DNA of 64,000 nucleotides. Origin: Gerris lacustris (taxonomy: Eukaryota > Arthropoda > Insecta > Hemiptera > Gerridae). The stretch spans positions 33,938,205 through 34,002,204 of the forward strand of contig OX578276.1 of the NCBI GenBank assembly GCA_951217055.1, in the 5' to 3' direction. Each line of letters starts with the position of its first letter. Position 1 is the first letter of the stretch. Of the stretch, positions 50,801 through 58,749 are shown one piece after another. The position numbers and the translations under genes are program-made. A model generated the notes under the pieces. That model was given only the letters and a program-made list of their open reading frames with translations, made no database searches and was not told the origin of the DNA.

Positions 50801-52218
50801 CATGCAGGAGATCCAGGTTCAATGACCGAATCTCCACTCCTTGTAAAAAGGTAGCTGCTTAAATGAAGTGGTGTCTATTCAGTTGCACGTGTCAAATAGA
50901 AGGTGTCAAGGCAATAGAATATGAGATCCAGCTGATGGAGCAACATAGTAACCCCATGTCACCATTGATAATAGAGTTGTTTAAGGCCTTTGTGTAAGGA
51001 TTATTATTTCAGTAGTAATGATGATATTGCCTGTTCTCTTTTGAAAATTGAGTGTAAAGAAAAGTCTGACTGGTTTAGAGTCACACAGCTCACTAATTGT
51101 ATTACTCTATGACATTTAATATAATTAAATTAAAAAAAATATATGTGCAGTGTCAGGGGACACCCGGTAGGAACGAAGTTCCTTATGGTTTTCATTTCAA
51201 ATTGTAAAACCACACTGCTAAGATGCTAACAGTTATACATGGCGGAGTTAAAATAGAGACAAAAAAAAGTAACTAACTATTAGCACCTAGCGGAGTTAAG
51301 GCAAAATTAAAAGAAAAGCTTTCTTTTATCATTGAAACAAGCGTCTTGCAATAAATATTTGTATTTTTTATTCAAATGGCACTGTTAAAAATATATTTTA
51401 TATAAATATGTATTGAATATTGAGAAAATAGTTAATCATGATAAGTTGATAATTAAAGCAGATGGTTGTAGTATAGATAGTGAGGGAACCGGACTGTTCC
51501 GTAATCCTCGGCTTGACTCCATTTAAAATATTATAAAATATATCACTTCACTACACAAAAACTGTTGCTTGTATCAGGTTGAAATTTTACATGCTTGTTT
51601 CAATTGTACTTTATGATGTGTATGAAGTTTTATTAAAATTGTTACGTTAGAACATAAAATATCAGTAAAAACGTTGTTCTCTATTTTAAACATTAAGGTC
51701 CACTTAAATAAATTTAGCGATCTTTAACACTTCATAGAGGTGTCAGTCCCAGGCTCCAGACGGTGTAACATGCCATAAGGAACTTAGTTCCAAAAATATC
51801 TTTATCATTAGACTAACTTCAGATGACAATAGAATCAACATTTAGATTCGCCAGTGCACAGACTTCAATCATAGACATACCTAACGTAGATAACGGACTC
51901 AATTTTGTGCACCAACATTGTTATTCAAAGGTTTTACTGTCTTATACAATAAAACTCTCCATCAGCTGATACTTTTTTTTGGAGGCTTTTAATGAAATAT
52001 TTTGTTAAATCAATTTGTTTTTGCCAAGCAAATTGTTTTGAGGTGCTTAGGTTGGCAATCAGAAAGGCTATGAATGAATATACTCACCAGCATGTCTGTG
52101 TTTAAAATATTTAATGTTTTCAGTCTCTCATGGGCTGAAAAACGAGGCCTTCAGCATATAAGAAGGAACTGAAATTGTTTTATTAGCACTGTGCAAGTTA
52201 AAAATAAAGTAGAACTTT

Positions 52219-52251
<33 letters not shown>

Positions 52252-55200
52252 TTTCAAGAAGTACTGAATAAGAAAGTTATAGTAGAAGAGGACAGGAGTA
52301 AGATTTTATCAGTGATAGAAGAACTGGACGTGAAGAAAGAGGAAGTGATAAAGACAGCGTGGGAACAAGTTAACCATGATTTCAACTCAATACTCAACAC
52401 TTTGCTTCCTGGATTCAATGCTAAGCTTCAGCCTGTACAGGGAAAAGACTTCATGGATGGTTTACAGGTAACAATCAATTAGTTTTAAAAAAGTCATTTC
52501 AGCTAATAATAAATTAAGACAAGCCTTTTGTCTTGTGGTTAAAAAGGCACTAATTTAGATTGTTACTCCCCTTAAAACAGAGAGGAATAACAATCTAAAG
52601 AAGGTGTACGGAATGTTCTTCTTTAGACTGTTACTCCCCTTATAAAAACAGAAGTGTGATATTCCTTTGTCCAAAAGTACATTGGACTAAAGATCCCCTT
52701 TTCTTTATAGTTATTATGTTTTTCATTTATTCTAAAAAACATAGGTAGGCCAAGAGCGTTAGCTCAAAAAAGGCCATTAACGGGAAAAAATTCTGATAAA
52801 GCTGAATTTTGGTTTATGGCTCTATTATGGTCCCCTGATAAACATATTAATTTTTCCCCCTCGAGGGAGGTATGCTTTGGCCGCCATTTTTTTTAAAAAG
52901 GGACCAAACTTCGGTTTTTGGCCAATATCTTCGTTCTCATCGATGATGCGACAAAAATAGATATTATCAAATTTGTCGTCAAAAAAGGTTGGATGTCATT
53001 ATACGCTAAAGTCAATAGTTCGAAGCTATAGCACGGTGAAGTGCGACATTTTTCTGCACCCGTATGAAATGGGAGTTTTTATACTCCATGACACGCTCAC
53101 TGCACTGGTGGCAAATCATGTTTCTATATCGATTCAAACCACAGGGTACATTATTTATTATCAAGTGTCAATGTATTTTTTTGTCTAAAAATCGATCATG
53201 TAATTAAAACCAGAGAAAAGATATATTTAATTTTAATAATTGAGGAGCCTAGTATCAAAGACGGACATTTTACATTTTTTCCGAATTTCAGTTATCGATT
53301 GTTCATAGATTTTTGGCTGCTGGTCAGATTCTGCTATCCATTTGCACCAAAAACGACCAGAAAAGGGGTAAAAATGCAATAATATTTGTAGTTTTGTTTC
53401 AAATACGGACAAGTCAACACACGATTTGCTTCAAAAGTGGACATAACCGAAACAGCCAATCAGGAGGCTGCATTTTACTAACTCGTTCCTATGATACACT
53501 GTGGGCTTTAGCATCTGAATACCTACTCCTACCATTTTGCCATACATGTTTAGAAAAATGATACCCCGAGGGGAAATCGAGAAATCAATTTTAGCTCTAA
53601 ATTTGGGGGCACTACCCCCTAAGAAAGCTGAAAAACATGAAAAAAAAATTATTTCTCCAATAATATTATTCTAACCATTATTTTCAACGTCATTTTGCTT
53701 CAAAAACGGACAAAACCTTGTTTTTGTTTCAGAAGCGGACAACTCCACTTTTTAAATCCATTTAGCAGCTAAAATATCTAAGAAATTCAAGTTTTCAGTA
53801 CTTCTAACTAATTTTAAGTCTATTAAGAATCTACAGAAAAAAAATCACAGCTCTAGCACCTGTAGAATTTGAGCTACAGTTTTCGGCTCTCCTGTAAAAT
53901 TTTGAAATGTGCTCTTGTCCGTCTTTGATACTAAACTCCTCAATTATCCTGTACTTTATATAGTACAAATTAAACTGCAATTACGTTTACTAGATATAAG
54001 CGAGATCTTTTTGCTAGTAATAGGGATCATGCATATTACTTTGGTTTCAGGATAATTTGTTATTCTCATAAATAAATGAGAAAATTAAATGATATAGTGT
54101 GGGGTTTAAATTTAGTATCATTCTGTATAAGAACTAATTTAGAATGTTTATCTGTACTAATAAGAATGTTGGGTTTCAGATCAAAGTTGGACTTGGAGGG
54201 ATCTGGAAAGAAACTTTAGATGAGCTTAGTGGAGGCCAACGCTCACTGGTAGCTCTCTCTCTTATCCTAGCTATGTTACTCTTCAGACCAGCTCCTCTTT
54301 ATATTTTAGATGAAGTTGATGCTGCTTTAGACCAGTCTCACACTCAGAACATTGGACAGATGTTGAAGAAACATTTCAAACAATCACAGGTAAGATTTTG
54401 CTAGGAGTTGGACAGCTTAGGTCATATTCAGGTACACCCTTGATCTATGGTTATATTTAGTGTATATAAATTTTTGTTGGGAAACACTGTCCGTACTTTG
54501 ATCAGTTTCTAAGTTTGTTATTTTTAAGATCATTTAACAGGATTGTTTTCTTTTTGTATGATATACTAGGCATTGTGTGGCTCTTATATTGCACCGAAAG
54601 TACTGAAATAAATATTGAATTCATAGTTTGTTTAATAAGTATCAGAACCGGATTTATAAAAATAAATTTATTAAAGATATATTTACAATGAGTTGATATT
54701 CTTCATAATATAACCCTCCTGCATTCTTTTTCCATTGTTCATATAACCCCTGGAAATTGGCAACCACAAGGCTTCAGAAACCCCGTCAAAGCTTCTTTGA
54801 CTACCTTAATTGTCCCAAAACGATGTCTTTCCAGGCTCATTTTAGCTTGAGGGAACAAAAAGAAGTCGGGGGAGTCAACTCTAGAGTGTGTCGGGTGGCT
54901 AGCCATCCAGGGGTGTGTTAGGCCACATCCTCCCTCAAAATTAGTGTGTGTGACTAGGACAATTGTCTTGATGGAGTATCCAGGTATCAGCAATTTTCCA
55001 TCAGCACTTCTGCATAAAATTTACCGTTCACTGTTTCTCCAGCAGGCATGAACTCCTTGTATTCCACTCTTTTTGCATCGAAGAAGACAATGAGCATCAA
55101 TTTCAATCTTGAGTTGATGCGAGCATTAAACACACTTTCACTTCAGCCTTGCTATCCACACTCCAAAGGGTCGGAGGCAGCTGAGTTGGGTCTCCTAGCT

Positions 55201-56341
55201 TACATGACATCCCCACCATATCCTGCCCATAGAGAACATCCTGATACTTATTGAACAAACTATGTTTATAAACAATAGTCTATGATGATGTTTTATAATT
55301 GAAGATGATAGGGGTAGATGTATGCTTACATTACCCTATAACTATACTCCCACACTTAACTTTCTCACTGCGCCGTTTCAACTATTATTATAAATGTATT
55401 ACTTAACTACACAAAACAAAGTGAACTCCTATTGTATCAACTTGAAATTTTACAGGCTTATTTAAATAGTTCTTTAGACAATATATGTATTAAGTTTTAT
55501 TAAAGTTTATTTGTTTAAAACAAACAAACATTGCTTTCTCTTTTTGAAATGGTTAGGTTCAATTTAAAGGATTTAGTCATCTCTATCACTCTATAAATAA
55601 TAAATAGATACAGTTAGAATCTTCTCTTGTCATAAGATTCCAATTTTAAATTTGAAGCTTGTGTTTACATGAGCTTGGGCCGATAACAATATCCAACGTA
55701 CTCAGCCTGTTTTGTTATCTAAAATCACCAAATTTTTGGTGAAATCGATTGAATTTTACTTTAATTATTGTCGGACATCAGAGTGCTATTCACTGACAAA
55801 ACGTGCATTTTCTTTTAATCTGTTGGAAGCTAGTTGAAAGAACATATTTAAAACTTATTATTATTCATAGTTTACGATTTTGGTAGTATTCATACTACGG
55901 TAAGATTAAATTTTAATTTAAATCAAATTATAATTAACTATGGGAACCAGACAGAGAAAAATAGACTCCAGCGCCGGGATTTTGAACCACTCTATATAAT
56001 CATGACTCTCTTAATCATTCTCCTGCGTAGCTTAGTTGGTTAGAGCTCTATACTGGAAATATATAGGACCGTGGTTCAAATCTTGGTGCTGGAGTCTATT
56101 TTTCTCTGTCTGGTTCCTGTAGTTAATAATAATTATAATTTGATTTAACTCATTATTATGTTAAAAAATTTCACACCAATTGGAATGTTTTTTTAATTTA
56201 TAATATATTTTATTTTTGTTTTAGTTCATTGTGGTATCACTGAAAGACGGTATGTTCACCAATGCTAATGTCCTCTACAGAACTAGTTTCGTTGACGGAA
56301 TGTCCCAAGTTAAACGTACTACTCCTAACCAACAGCATTAA
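24285..56341 (+). CDS. SMC2: SMC2, condensin ATPase subunit, 20 exons
   Basis: Structural maintenance of chromosomes 2, partner of SMC4 in condensin; ATP-driven DNA loop extrusion and mitotic chromosome compaction. Exons: 24285-24452, 27022-27171, 28148-28309, 28921-29031, 29710-29847, 33335-33815, 36520-36695, 37194-37312, 38976-39114, 40948-41094, 41740-41944, 42145-42289, 45199-45302, 46674-46867, 48288-48431, 49585-49779, 50122-50322, 52252-52467, 54180-54389, 56225-56341. They total 3522 nt, 1173 residues; vertebrate SMC2 is about 1197, the difference mainly a shorter C-terminal tail. All phases agree. Domains: N-head with Walker A GLNGTGKS (32-39) and Q-loop IMQGRI (Q147); coiled coil ~170-500; hinge ~502-670; return coil ~670-1035; C-head with signature LSGGQ (1081-1085) and Walker [13 protein letters not shown] (1105-1116). 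I know the family well from [20 protein letters not shown] and similar blocks. Intron 7 has a GC donor. Confidence 0.97.
24641..25585. mobile_element. Inverted-repeat element in SMC2 intron 1, split by a nested insertion
   Basis: Left CTTAAGGCCGCTTTAGACGA and, inverted at right, CTTAAGCAGCATTTAGACGA; AACTTGGTTGTCAA continues both arms. The middle is occupied by a second element at 24703-25400. Confidence 0.75.
24703..25400. mobile_element. Nested element with TTTAGGGTTGCCAGA ends
   Basis: TTTAGGGTTGCCAGA at left is inverted at right, with TATG on both flanks (24699-24702, 25401-25404). Inside are many AAAACCGGGAC motifs near both ends, likely subterminal binding repeats, and a C/G homopolymer stretch at ~24745. 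Non-coding. Confidence 0.75.
25586..27021 (+). other. Rest of SMC2 intron 1
   Basis: An ACAGGGTGGTCCAAAAGTCT transposon end at 26084 resembles the end of the element at 57661 but has no partner here. 26150-27010 is C/T-rich sequence with no recognised gene or repeat. Confidence 0.4.
27640..27815 (-). repeat. Dispersed repeat fragment (CTTCCGAGCTTACC motif), inverse orientation
   Basis: GTCCGACAGACAGACAC, TTTCTGTCTTGGAATTTTTG, CGGAGACA and GCTTCCGTTACCATTGG are the inverse of blocks at 35800-35960. Lies in SMC2 intron 2; the rest of that intron shows nothing clear. Confidence 0.65.
28545..28695. mobile_element. MITE fragment rich in GTCCGC
   Basis: AAGGCCCAGCCACACAGGAA at left, with repeated GCGGACTGTCC, GTCCGCGGCGGACT and GTCCGCCGCGGACT in both orientations. 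The right end is missing, apparently cut by the adjoining tRNA-like element. Confidence 0.5.
28690..28870 (+). mobile_element. tRNA-like element, copy C (decayed)
   Basis: TAGCTGGGTAAGAGCGCC, then GGTTCAAGTCC and GCTGGGGTCTATTTTTCTCT, then the family tail and GTAGTATGAATACTACC. Decayed anticodon arm; only the forward half is present. Lies 50 bp before SMC2 exon 4. Confidence 0.65.
29558..29640 (-). repeat. tRNA-like sequence on the minus strand
   Basis: Reading the minus strand: GGTGCTCAATTGGTAGATAG (box A-like), CTGGTCTATAAAACCA (arm and loop), GGTTCACATCC (box B-like). No proper acceptor stem and a formal anticodon ATA, so it is a tRNA-derived repeat or pseudogene, different from the family above. 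Confidence 0.4.
30070..30722. repeat. 155-bp tandem array of hairpins
   Basis: Units begin TCTTTTACTTTGTTACCCAC at 30272, 30427 and 30581. Each holds an inverted pair (CCTCTTTTACTTTGTTACCC / GGGTAACAAAGTAAAAGAGG), GAGGCACCCTCAAACGCCTC and a TGCATTGATATCC piece. The flank at 30120-30180 carries GTGTGATATTCCTTTGTCC, linking it to the family at 4940. Confidence 0.85.
30725..31002. repeat. Long palindrome, 127-bp arms
   Basis: Arms 30725-30851 and 30876-31002 are inverted copies with only a few mismatches, separated by 24 bp (CCGCATGGGGTAAAGG-like spacer at 30852-30875). Arms contain GGTCGAAATATAGCC and CTTGAAGATGACC. Confidence 0.9.
31059..31630. repeat. 143-bp tandem array, four copies
   Basis: Units start TGTTTTGTGTTTAGAGGTGG at 31059, 31201, 31344 and 31487, spacing 142-143 bp, virtually identical. 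Each unit contains TTAACCCATTGAATGCG, the left end of the element at 31545-31772. In SMC2 intron 5. Confidence 0.95.
31545..31772. mobile_element. piggyBac-like MITE with TTAA target sites
   Basis: CCCATTGAATGCG at left and CGCATTGAATGGG at right, flanked by TTAA at 31541-31544 and 31773-31776, the piggyBac-type target and CCC/GGG ends. 228 bp, non-coding. The left end is part of the fourth unit of the 143-bp array. Confidence 0.75.
32347..32734. mobile_element. MITE with AAGCCCCGTTTCCATTACAA ends
   Basis: Perfect inverted ends AAGCCCCGTTTCCATTACAA (longer by a few bases), with many internal GCAACATGT and GGCACATGTTGC repeats. Open frames of up to 143 residues on both strands are by-products of this Cys-codon-rich repeat. 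31777-32346 and 32735-33334 show no gene or clear repeat. Confidence 0.8.
34950..35310 (+). mobile_element. tRNA-like element, copy D (most complete tRNA part)
   Basis: Tail piece with TTTCCGTAGTATGAATACTG, then ATTTCTAATTGATTGTACAA, GGTACAGGTACTAATTGG and a middle shared with copy A, then the 73-nt tRNA-like unit, then CTATTTTTCTCTGTCTATCT and the AATAATAATTATAATTTG tail. Confidence 0.75.
35178..35250 (+). tRNA. tRNA-like sequence in element copy D
   Basis: 73 nt: box A TAGCTCAGTTGG and box B GGTTCGAGTCC match consensus; anticodon arm CTATA-CTGGAAA-TATAG; acceptor TTCAGTG/CGCTGGA pairs fully when G-T pairs are allowed. It folds better than the other copies, but the T-stem has a T-C mismatch and the sequence belongs to a mobile repeat. 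Confidence 0.45.
35800..36120 (+). repeat. Dispersed repeat with GTCTGTCTGTCGGTCTG
   Basis: Contains TTCCGAGCTTACCGAAGGTA, then TGTCTCCGATTTTAAAAATT, GTCTGTCTGTC, and a GTTCGTTGGACAACGTTATC / GCGTTCACGAGCAACGCTCG 3' part, the latter also diverged at 20960-21020. Partner fragment at 27640-27815. Confidence 0.65.
37858..38095. repeat. Degenerate tandem repeat with CTCAATTGAGCAG
   Basis: TCAATTGAGCAGACAAGTGA and relatives recur four to five times at irregular spacing, with GTGGCTTT linkers and one inverted copy (CTCTCTCATTCACTTGTCT). In SMC2 intron 8; 37320-37857 and 38096-38975 show nothing else. Confidence 0.6.
38976..41944 (+). CDS. SMC2: SMC2 hinge exons 9-11
   Basis: Three exons (38976-39114, 40948-41094, 41740-41944) encode the dimerisation hinge that pairs with SMC4. 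Recognisable blocks are [87 protein letters not shown], and the exit [13 protein letters not shown]. The layout and spacing match metazoan SMC2. Exon 11 ends in phase 1, inside the conserved SGG turn. Confidence 0.95.
39714..39766. repeat. AAT microsatellite
   Basis: About 17 uninterrupted AAT/TAA units in SMC2 intron 9. The surrounding 39115-40406 has shorter AAT runs and no gene. The Ile-rich open frame on the minus strand is just this repeat translated. Confidence 0.9.
40407..40793. repeat. 43-bp minisatellite, nine copies
   Basis: Unit GGGTTGTACCATAGAAAAAC + AGCTATTAAAGAGATGTGGA + ATC, nine copies at an exact 43-bp period, a few substitutions (TTAAAG/TTAATG, CGGG/CAGG). Lies 155 bp before SMC2 exon 10. 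Confidence 0.95.
42885..43135. mobile_element. tRNA-like foldback element, copy E
   Basis: Near-symmetric: TTACGATTTTGGTAGCATTC and the reversed tail at left, with ACTCCAGCGCCGGGATTTGA (inverse of the tRNA 3' half), then a forward tRNA-like piece with TGGTAGAGCGCTATACTGG and GGTTCAAATCCCGCCGCTGG, then the forward tail. The 5' part of the tRNA-like unit is truncated, so the two 3' halves face each other. Confidence 0.75.
43612..43935. repeat. Tandem repeat, unit about 65 bp
   Basis: Four to five copies of CAATTTATGAATATGGCTAT + AAGTGTTGGGTCAAGAAGGG + ATCAAGTAAGTGTGTAAGA, the last ones truncated or diverged. A related phrase occurs at ~42590-42620. In SMC2 intron 12. Confidence 0.8.
44109..44926. 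mobile_element. MITE with AAGGCGGAAATACACATGCT ends, 818 bp
   Basis: Perfect inverted ends AAGGCGGAAATACACATGCT, with internal repeats of GCATGCTAGTA, GCGAGCTACT and GCATGC in both orientations near each end. No target duplication is obvious and no transposase. Confidence 0.8.
45475..45700 (+). repeat. Dispersed repeat, sister of 21480-21800
   Basis: Same order of blocks (TTTTTCAGAGTTTTTG, GGGGTATGATTTTTCTGAAC, GGCTCCAGGCGTCTGTACAG, CCACTTTTTTGGACTCAAAA). In SMC2 intron 13. A divergent local duplication (TTGACAAACTTGTTTATAAA) follows at 46370-46580. Confidence 0.7.
47610..47776. repeat. Perfect palindrome, 83-bp arms, 1-bp centre
   Basis: AAGTAGTTGG at 47610 mirrors CCAACTACTT ending at 47776; every base between pairs around a single central C at 47693. 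Both strands therefore give nearly the same open frame, a shadow. It is followed by an AAT run and about 29 A. In SMC2 intron 14. Confidence 0.95.
48540..49525. repeat. 113-bp dimeric minisatellite, about 8.5 copies
   Basis: Two alternating ~57-bp subunits, one with TTTAAATAAAATATCTTGGT and GGTCAACGTGGGTGAAACAT, one with TTTAAACCAAATATCTTGGT and GGTCGAGGTGGGTGAAACAT. The AAACCAA mark recurs at 48614, 48727, 48840, 48953, 49064, 49177, 49290, 49403 and 49516. In SMC2 intron 15, ending 60 bp before exon 16. Confidence 0.95.
50765..50930 (+). repeat. tRNA-like SINE candidate, copy 2
   Basis: GTAGCTCATTGC (box A-like), arm CTGCA-CTTCTCA-TGCAG (formal anticodon TCT), and AGGTTCAATGACC (box B-like), then GGTAGCTGCTTAAATGAAG shared with 2574-2790. 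50323-50764 shows no gene or other repeat. Confidence 0.45.
51169..51791. mobile_element. Inverted-repeat element with AGGAAC(G/T)AAGTTCCTTATG ends
   Basis: AGGAACGAAGTTCCTTATGG at left and its inverse (CCATAAGGAACTTAGTTCC) at right; each end is itself a small palindrome. An internal block (GTATCAGGTTGAAATTTTAC) recurs at 55430-55460. Confidence 0.6.
52222..52250 (+). other. 29-T homopolymer forming the 3' splice site of SMC2 exon 18
   Basis: An uninterrupted run of T followed directly by AG and exon 18 (TTTCAAGAAGTACTG). It is an extreme polypyrimidine tract. Confidence 0.85.
52550..52745. repeat. Hairpin repeat family, copy 2
   Basis: TTTAGATTGTTACTCCCC, TAACAATCTAAAGAAGG, GTGTGATATTCCTTTGTCC and AAGTACATTGGACTAAAG match the copy at 4940 in the same order. 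In SMC2 intron 18. Confidence 0.75.
53241..53942. mobile_element. Twin 700-bp inverted-repeat element, copy 1
   Basis: Ends TGAGGAGCCTAGTATCAAAG and, inverted, TGAGGAGTTTAGTATCAAAG, then ACGGAC on both. Recurrent GGACA phrases (AAAAGTGGACATAACCG, AAAACGGACAAAACC). About 95% like copy 2 by eye. An open frame of ~80 residues is shared but drifts neutrally. Confidence 0.85.
54180..54389 (+). CDS. SMC2: SMC2 exon 19: ABC signature and Walker B
   Basis: This exon holds the whole catalytic C-head core: [20 protein letters not shown], then [12 protein letters not shown] with the catalytic glutamate after the Walker B aspartate, then the D-loop and [11 protein letters not shown]. All key residues are intact, so the ATPase should be functional. 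The final exon (56225-56341) adds [20 protein letters not shown] and a short basic tail ending NQQH. Confidence 0.97.
54626..55260 (-). pseudogene. Decayed, internally deleted mariner-like transposon
   Basis: Inverted ends GTTTGTT(C/T)AATAAGTATCAG flanked by TA (54624-54625, 55261-55262). On the minus strand, pieces of a mariner-family transposase are readable in different frames: [20 protein letters not shown] near 55020-55100, [20 protein letters not shown] at about 54800-54860 (the catalytic-domain SPDFFLFP block), and [11 protein letters not shown] near 54720. Frameshifts, stops and a large deletion between the first two blocks mean it cannot make transposase. In SMC2 intron 19. Confidence 0.85.
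55868..56152. mobile_element. tRNA-like foldback element, copy F
   Basis: ACGATTTTGGTAGTATTCAT and the reversed tail at left (with GCGCCGGGATTTTGAACCA, inverse of box B), a short unrelated centre, then the forward tRNA-like unit 56021-56093 and forward tail. Ends about 70 bp before SMC2 exon 20. Confidence 0.75.
56021..56093 (+). tRNA. tRNA-like sequence in element copy F
   Basis: 73 nt, box A TAGCTTAGTTGG and box B GGTTCAAATCTT (mutated), arm CTATACTGGAAATATATAG. The same unit as at 17965 with substitutions; not a working tRNA. Confidence 0.4.
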
Positions 56342-56568
56342 CTTTTAATTTAACATATGTTTATACTGTCATTCCTGTAATTGTTTTATTATTTTCTATT
56401 TAAATATACTCCTCGTCAAAAATATTGTTAAACCTACCCATGTTACTTACTAGTACTTAGGTAGGTGTATACTTTGTACATCTTTTCTTTAAAGTTAGTT
56501 ATATAATTATTGTTTTTAAGTTTTGTATAGTTATTTGTGTAGTTTTTTTCCTTTATTGTCCCTTTTAT

Positions 56569-57164
56569 AATAACTATAGGTGTAGATGTGGGTCTTGAAG
56601 GGTAATAAAAAGATGTGTTTAAATTTTATGAAATGGCTATGTTTCGCCCCACTCCGGGGCTCCTACTAAACTCTAAACTAACTGGTTTAACGAAACATAA
56701 CATATTTGAAAAAGTAACAATTAACAATTAAAAACAAAAAATATCACATAGAAGCTTGAGGTAACCTGAGTTTAACCTACTAATATGTATAAGATGTAAA
56801 CATCTAACACTGGAAACATATAAAATTTACTTTCTTTTTATTTTTTAAATACTATGAGCTGTTACTATTTTATCCGTTATAATTATAATAAATAAAATAA
56901 TTTTTTAAACATGTAACCAAACCTTCGTTTACCGGTAGGTTCTGTTAACATTAATTATTTTATTTGATCTCATTTCTAAAATAGGTTTTTCTTGTGTATA
57001 GTTTATTTATTTTTTCACCTAGTCAGAACTGTATTTATATGAAGTTAAAATGATGTTTCAGACACGTCTATGCCCCGGAATGGGGCGAAATATAGCCATT
57101 TCGTAAAATTTAAACCACATCTTTTTATTACCCTTCACGACCCACATCTACACCTATAGTTATT
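56569..57164. mobile_element. Foldback element in the SMC2 3' region, ~95-bp arms
   Basis: AATAACTATAGGTGTAGATG starts the left arm and is inverted at the right end. Pairing continues through GGGTAATAAAAAGATGTG to GGCTAT(G/A)TTTCGCCCC. About 400 bp of AT-rich spacer. TATAGTTATTTGTGTA occurs just outside the left arm and at the right end. Confidence 0.8.
56604..56609 (+). promoter_or_regulatory. Possible poly(A) signal for SMC2
   Basis: AATAAA 263 nt after the SMC2 stop. It lies in the left arm of the foldback element at 56569-57164. Other AATAAA copies occur near 56888 and 57325. Confidence 0.35.
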
Positions 57165-57660
57165 TGTGTACATTTTTTTTAAAAAAAATATTTCTTTTAA
57201 AAAAAAGAAAAATAATGTTGCTTTATTGTATATTTTTTTATTTTATTTATACTATAAATTTATTATACCTATATTACATGTATATCAATACTCATTCCTT
57301 GAATTGATGTATGTATTGTTTATTTTAATAAATTTCTTCTTTTTTTTACAACTAAATCTATTTATTTTATTGTTTTACATATTGAATTAATCTAGGTATG
57401 ATCATTGCTATACGTTTGTAACAAACTGCTCTCATATGTTATGATGATATTCCTAAAACAACTTTAAAAAGTTGGCAAATCTTATCCTTATCCTTTGACT
57501 CCTAGACCCTAGGTCACAAAGAATGATCAAATCTAGATCCCAAAATAAAATAATTAAAAGAATATGGGTGAGGTTTCAACAAACATGTGTATTATTTTTC
57601 AAAAATCATCAGTATTTTATTTTGTAAGAGTATACTCAGTATTTAAAAGAAATATATATA

Positions 57661-58625
57661 CAGGGTGATCCAAAAGTTCGGCAACGGCTTAATATCTCCG
57701 GTTATAATTGAGATATTAAGTTCCCGTTTGTGGGTATCTTAATCATTTGTAAAAAACTACTTTTTTGGTGGGTAATCATTTTTTCCGCCATATTGGATTC
57801 AACTTTGAAATTTTAAATTGGAATACCCATAAAGTGATACATTTTTGGAAAGGTCTTGAAAAAAGAAAACATTTGCCGCAAACCCGAGCTTTCTATCTAC
57901 TTCCGTTTCAAAATGGCGGACACTCAAAGTTAAAAACTTCACTCTTTTTTTCTTATTCTCAATAGTTTAGTGAGATATAAAAAATCGGTCCAAGACAACT
58001 TAGAATAACTTTCTCATGTAATCTCGTCCCAGATCCCAGAAAACCTAGCTCGATATCAAGTCATAGTTTCTGAGATATTGATAAAAATAAATCTCATTTG
58101 GTTGAAAATCGAAAACAAAAAGTAAACAACCACCTGTTGAACACATTTTAAATAATATAAAATAACTAAGCATCTCGTAGGTTTATCATTGAAGCGAGCT
58201 CAATGCAATTAATATTTAATTTTATATTCATGTTTCCTGGGATCTGGGGCCGAGATTATATGAGAAAGTTTGTCTGAGATGTCTCGGACCGATTTTTTTA
58301 TATCTAACTAAACTATTGAAAATAAAAAATCATTTTTTTAACTTTGAGTGTCCGCCATTTTGGAACGGGAGTAGATAGAAAGCTCGGGTTTACGGCAAAT
58401 GTTTTCTTTTTTTAAGACCTTTCCAAAAATGTATCACTTTATGGGTGTTCCTATTTAAAATTTCAAAGTTTAATCCAATGTGGCGGCAACCAATATGGCG
58501 GAAAAAATGAATACCCACCAAAAAAGTAGTTTTTTACAAATGATTAAGATACCCGCAAACGGGAACTTAATATCTCAATTATAACCGAAGATATTAGGCC
58601 GTTGCCGAACTTTTGGATCACCCTG
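57661..58625. mobile_element. Foldback element with ~380-bp inverted repeats, TA target sites
   Basis: CAGGGTGATCCAAAAGTTCG at left is exactly inverted at right; the arms stay about 93-95% alike for some 380 bp each, leaving a centre of ~200 bp. TA flanks on both sides fit Tc1/mariner-type insertion. Contains GCCGCCATATTGG and ATGGCGGACACTCAAAG blocks. No transposase. Confidence 0.85.
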
Positions 58626-58749
58626 TATATGAAATACTGATAAATTATATTATTGAAATAGATCTTAAACTGAAAGAAGATTTTAATAAGTGGTATCAAT
58701 TATTATTCTGAAGTAAAACATAAAAAAACACTTTTTCGGAGAAAATATA

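Noticed and set aside
53313..53561. Open frame of 82 residues, repeated at 58749-59075, as a real gene
   Set aside because: It lies inside an inverted-repeat element, and the two copies differ mostly by amino-acid-changing substitutions.
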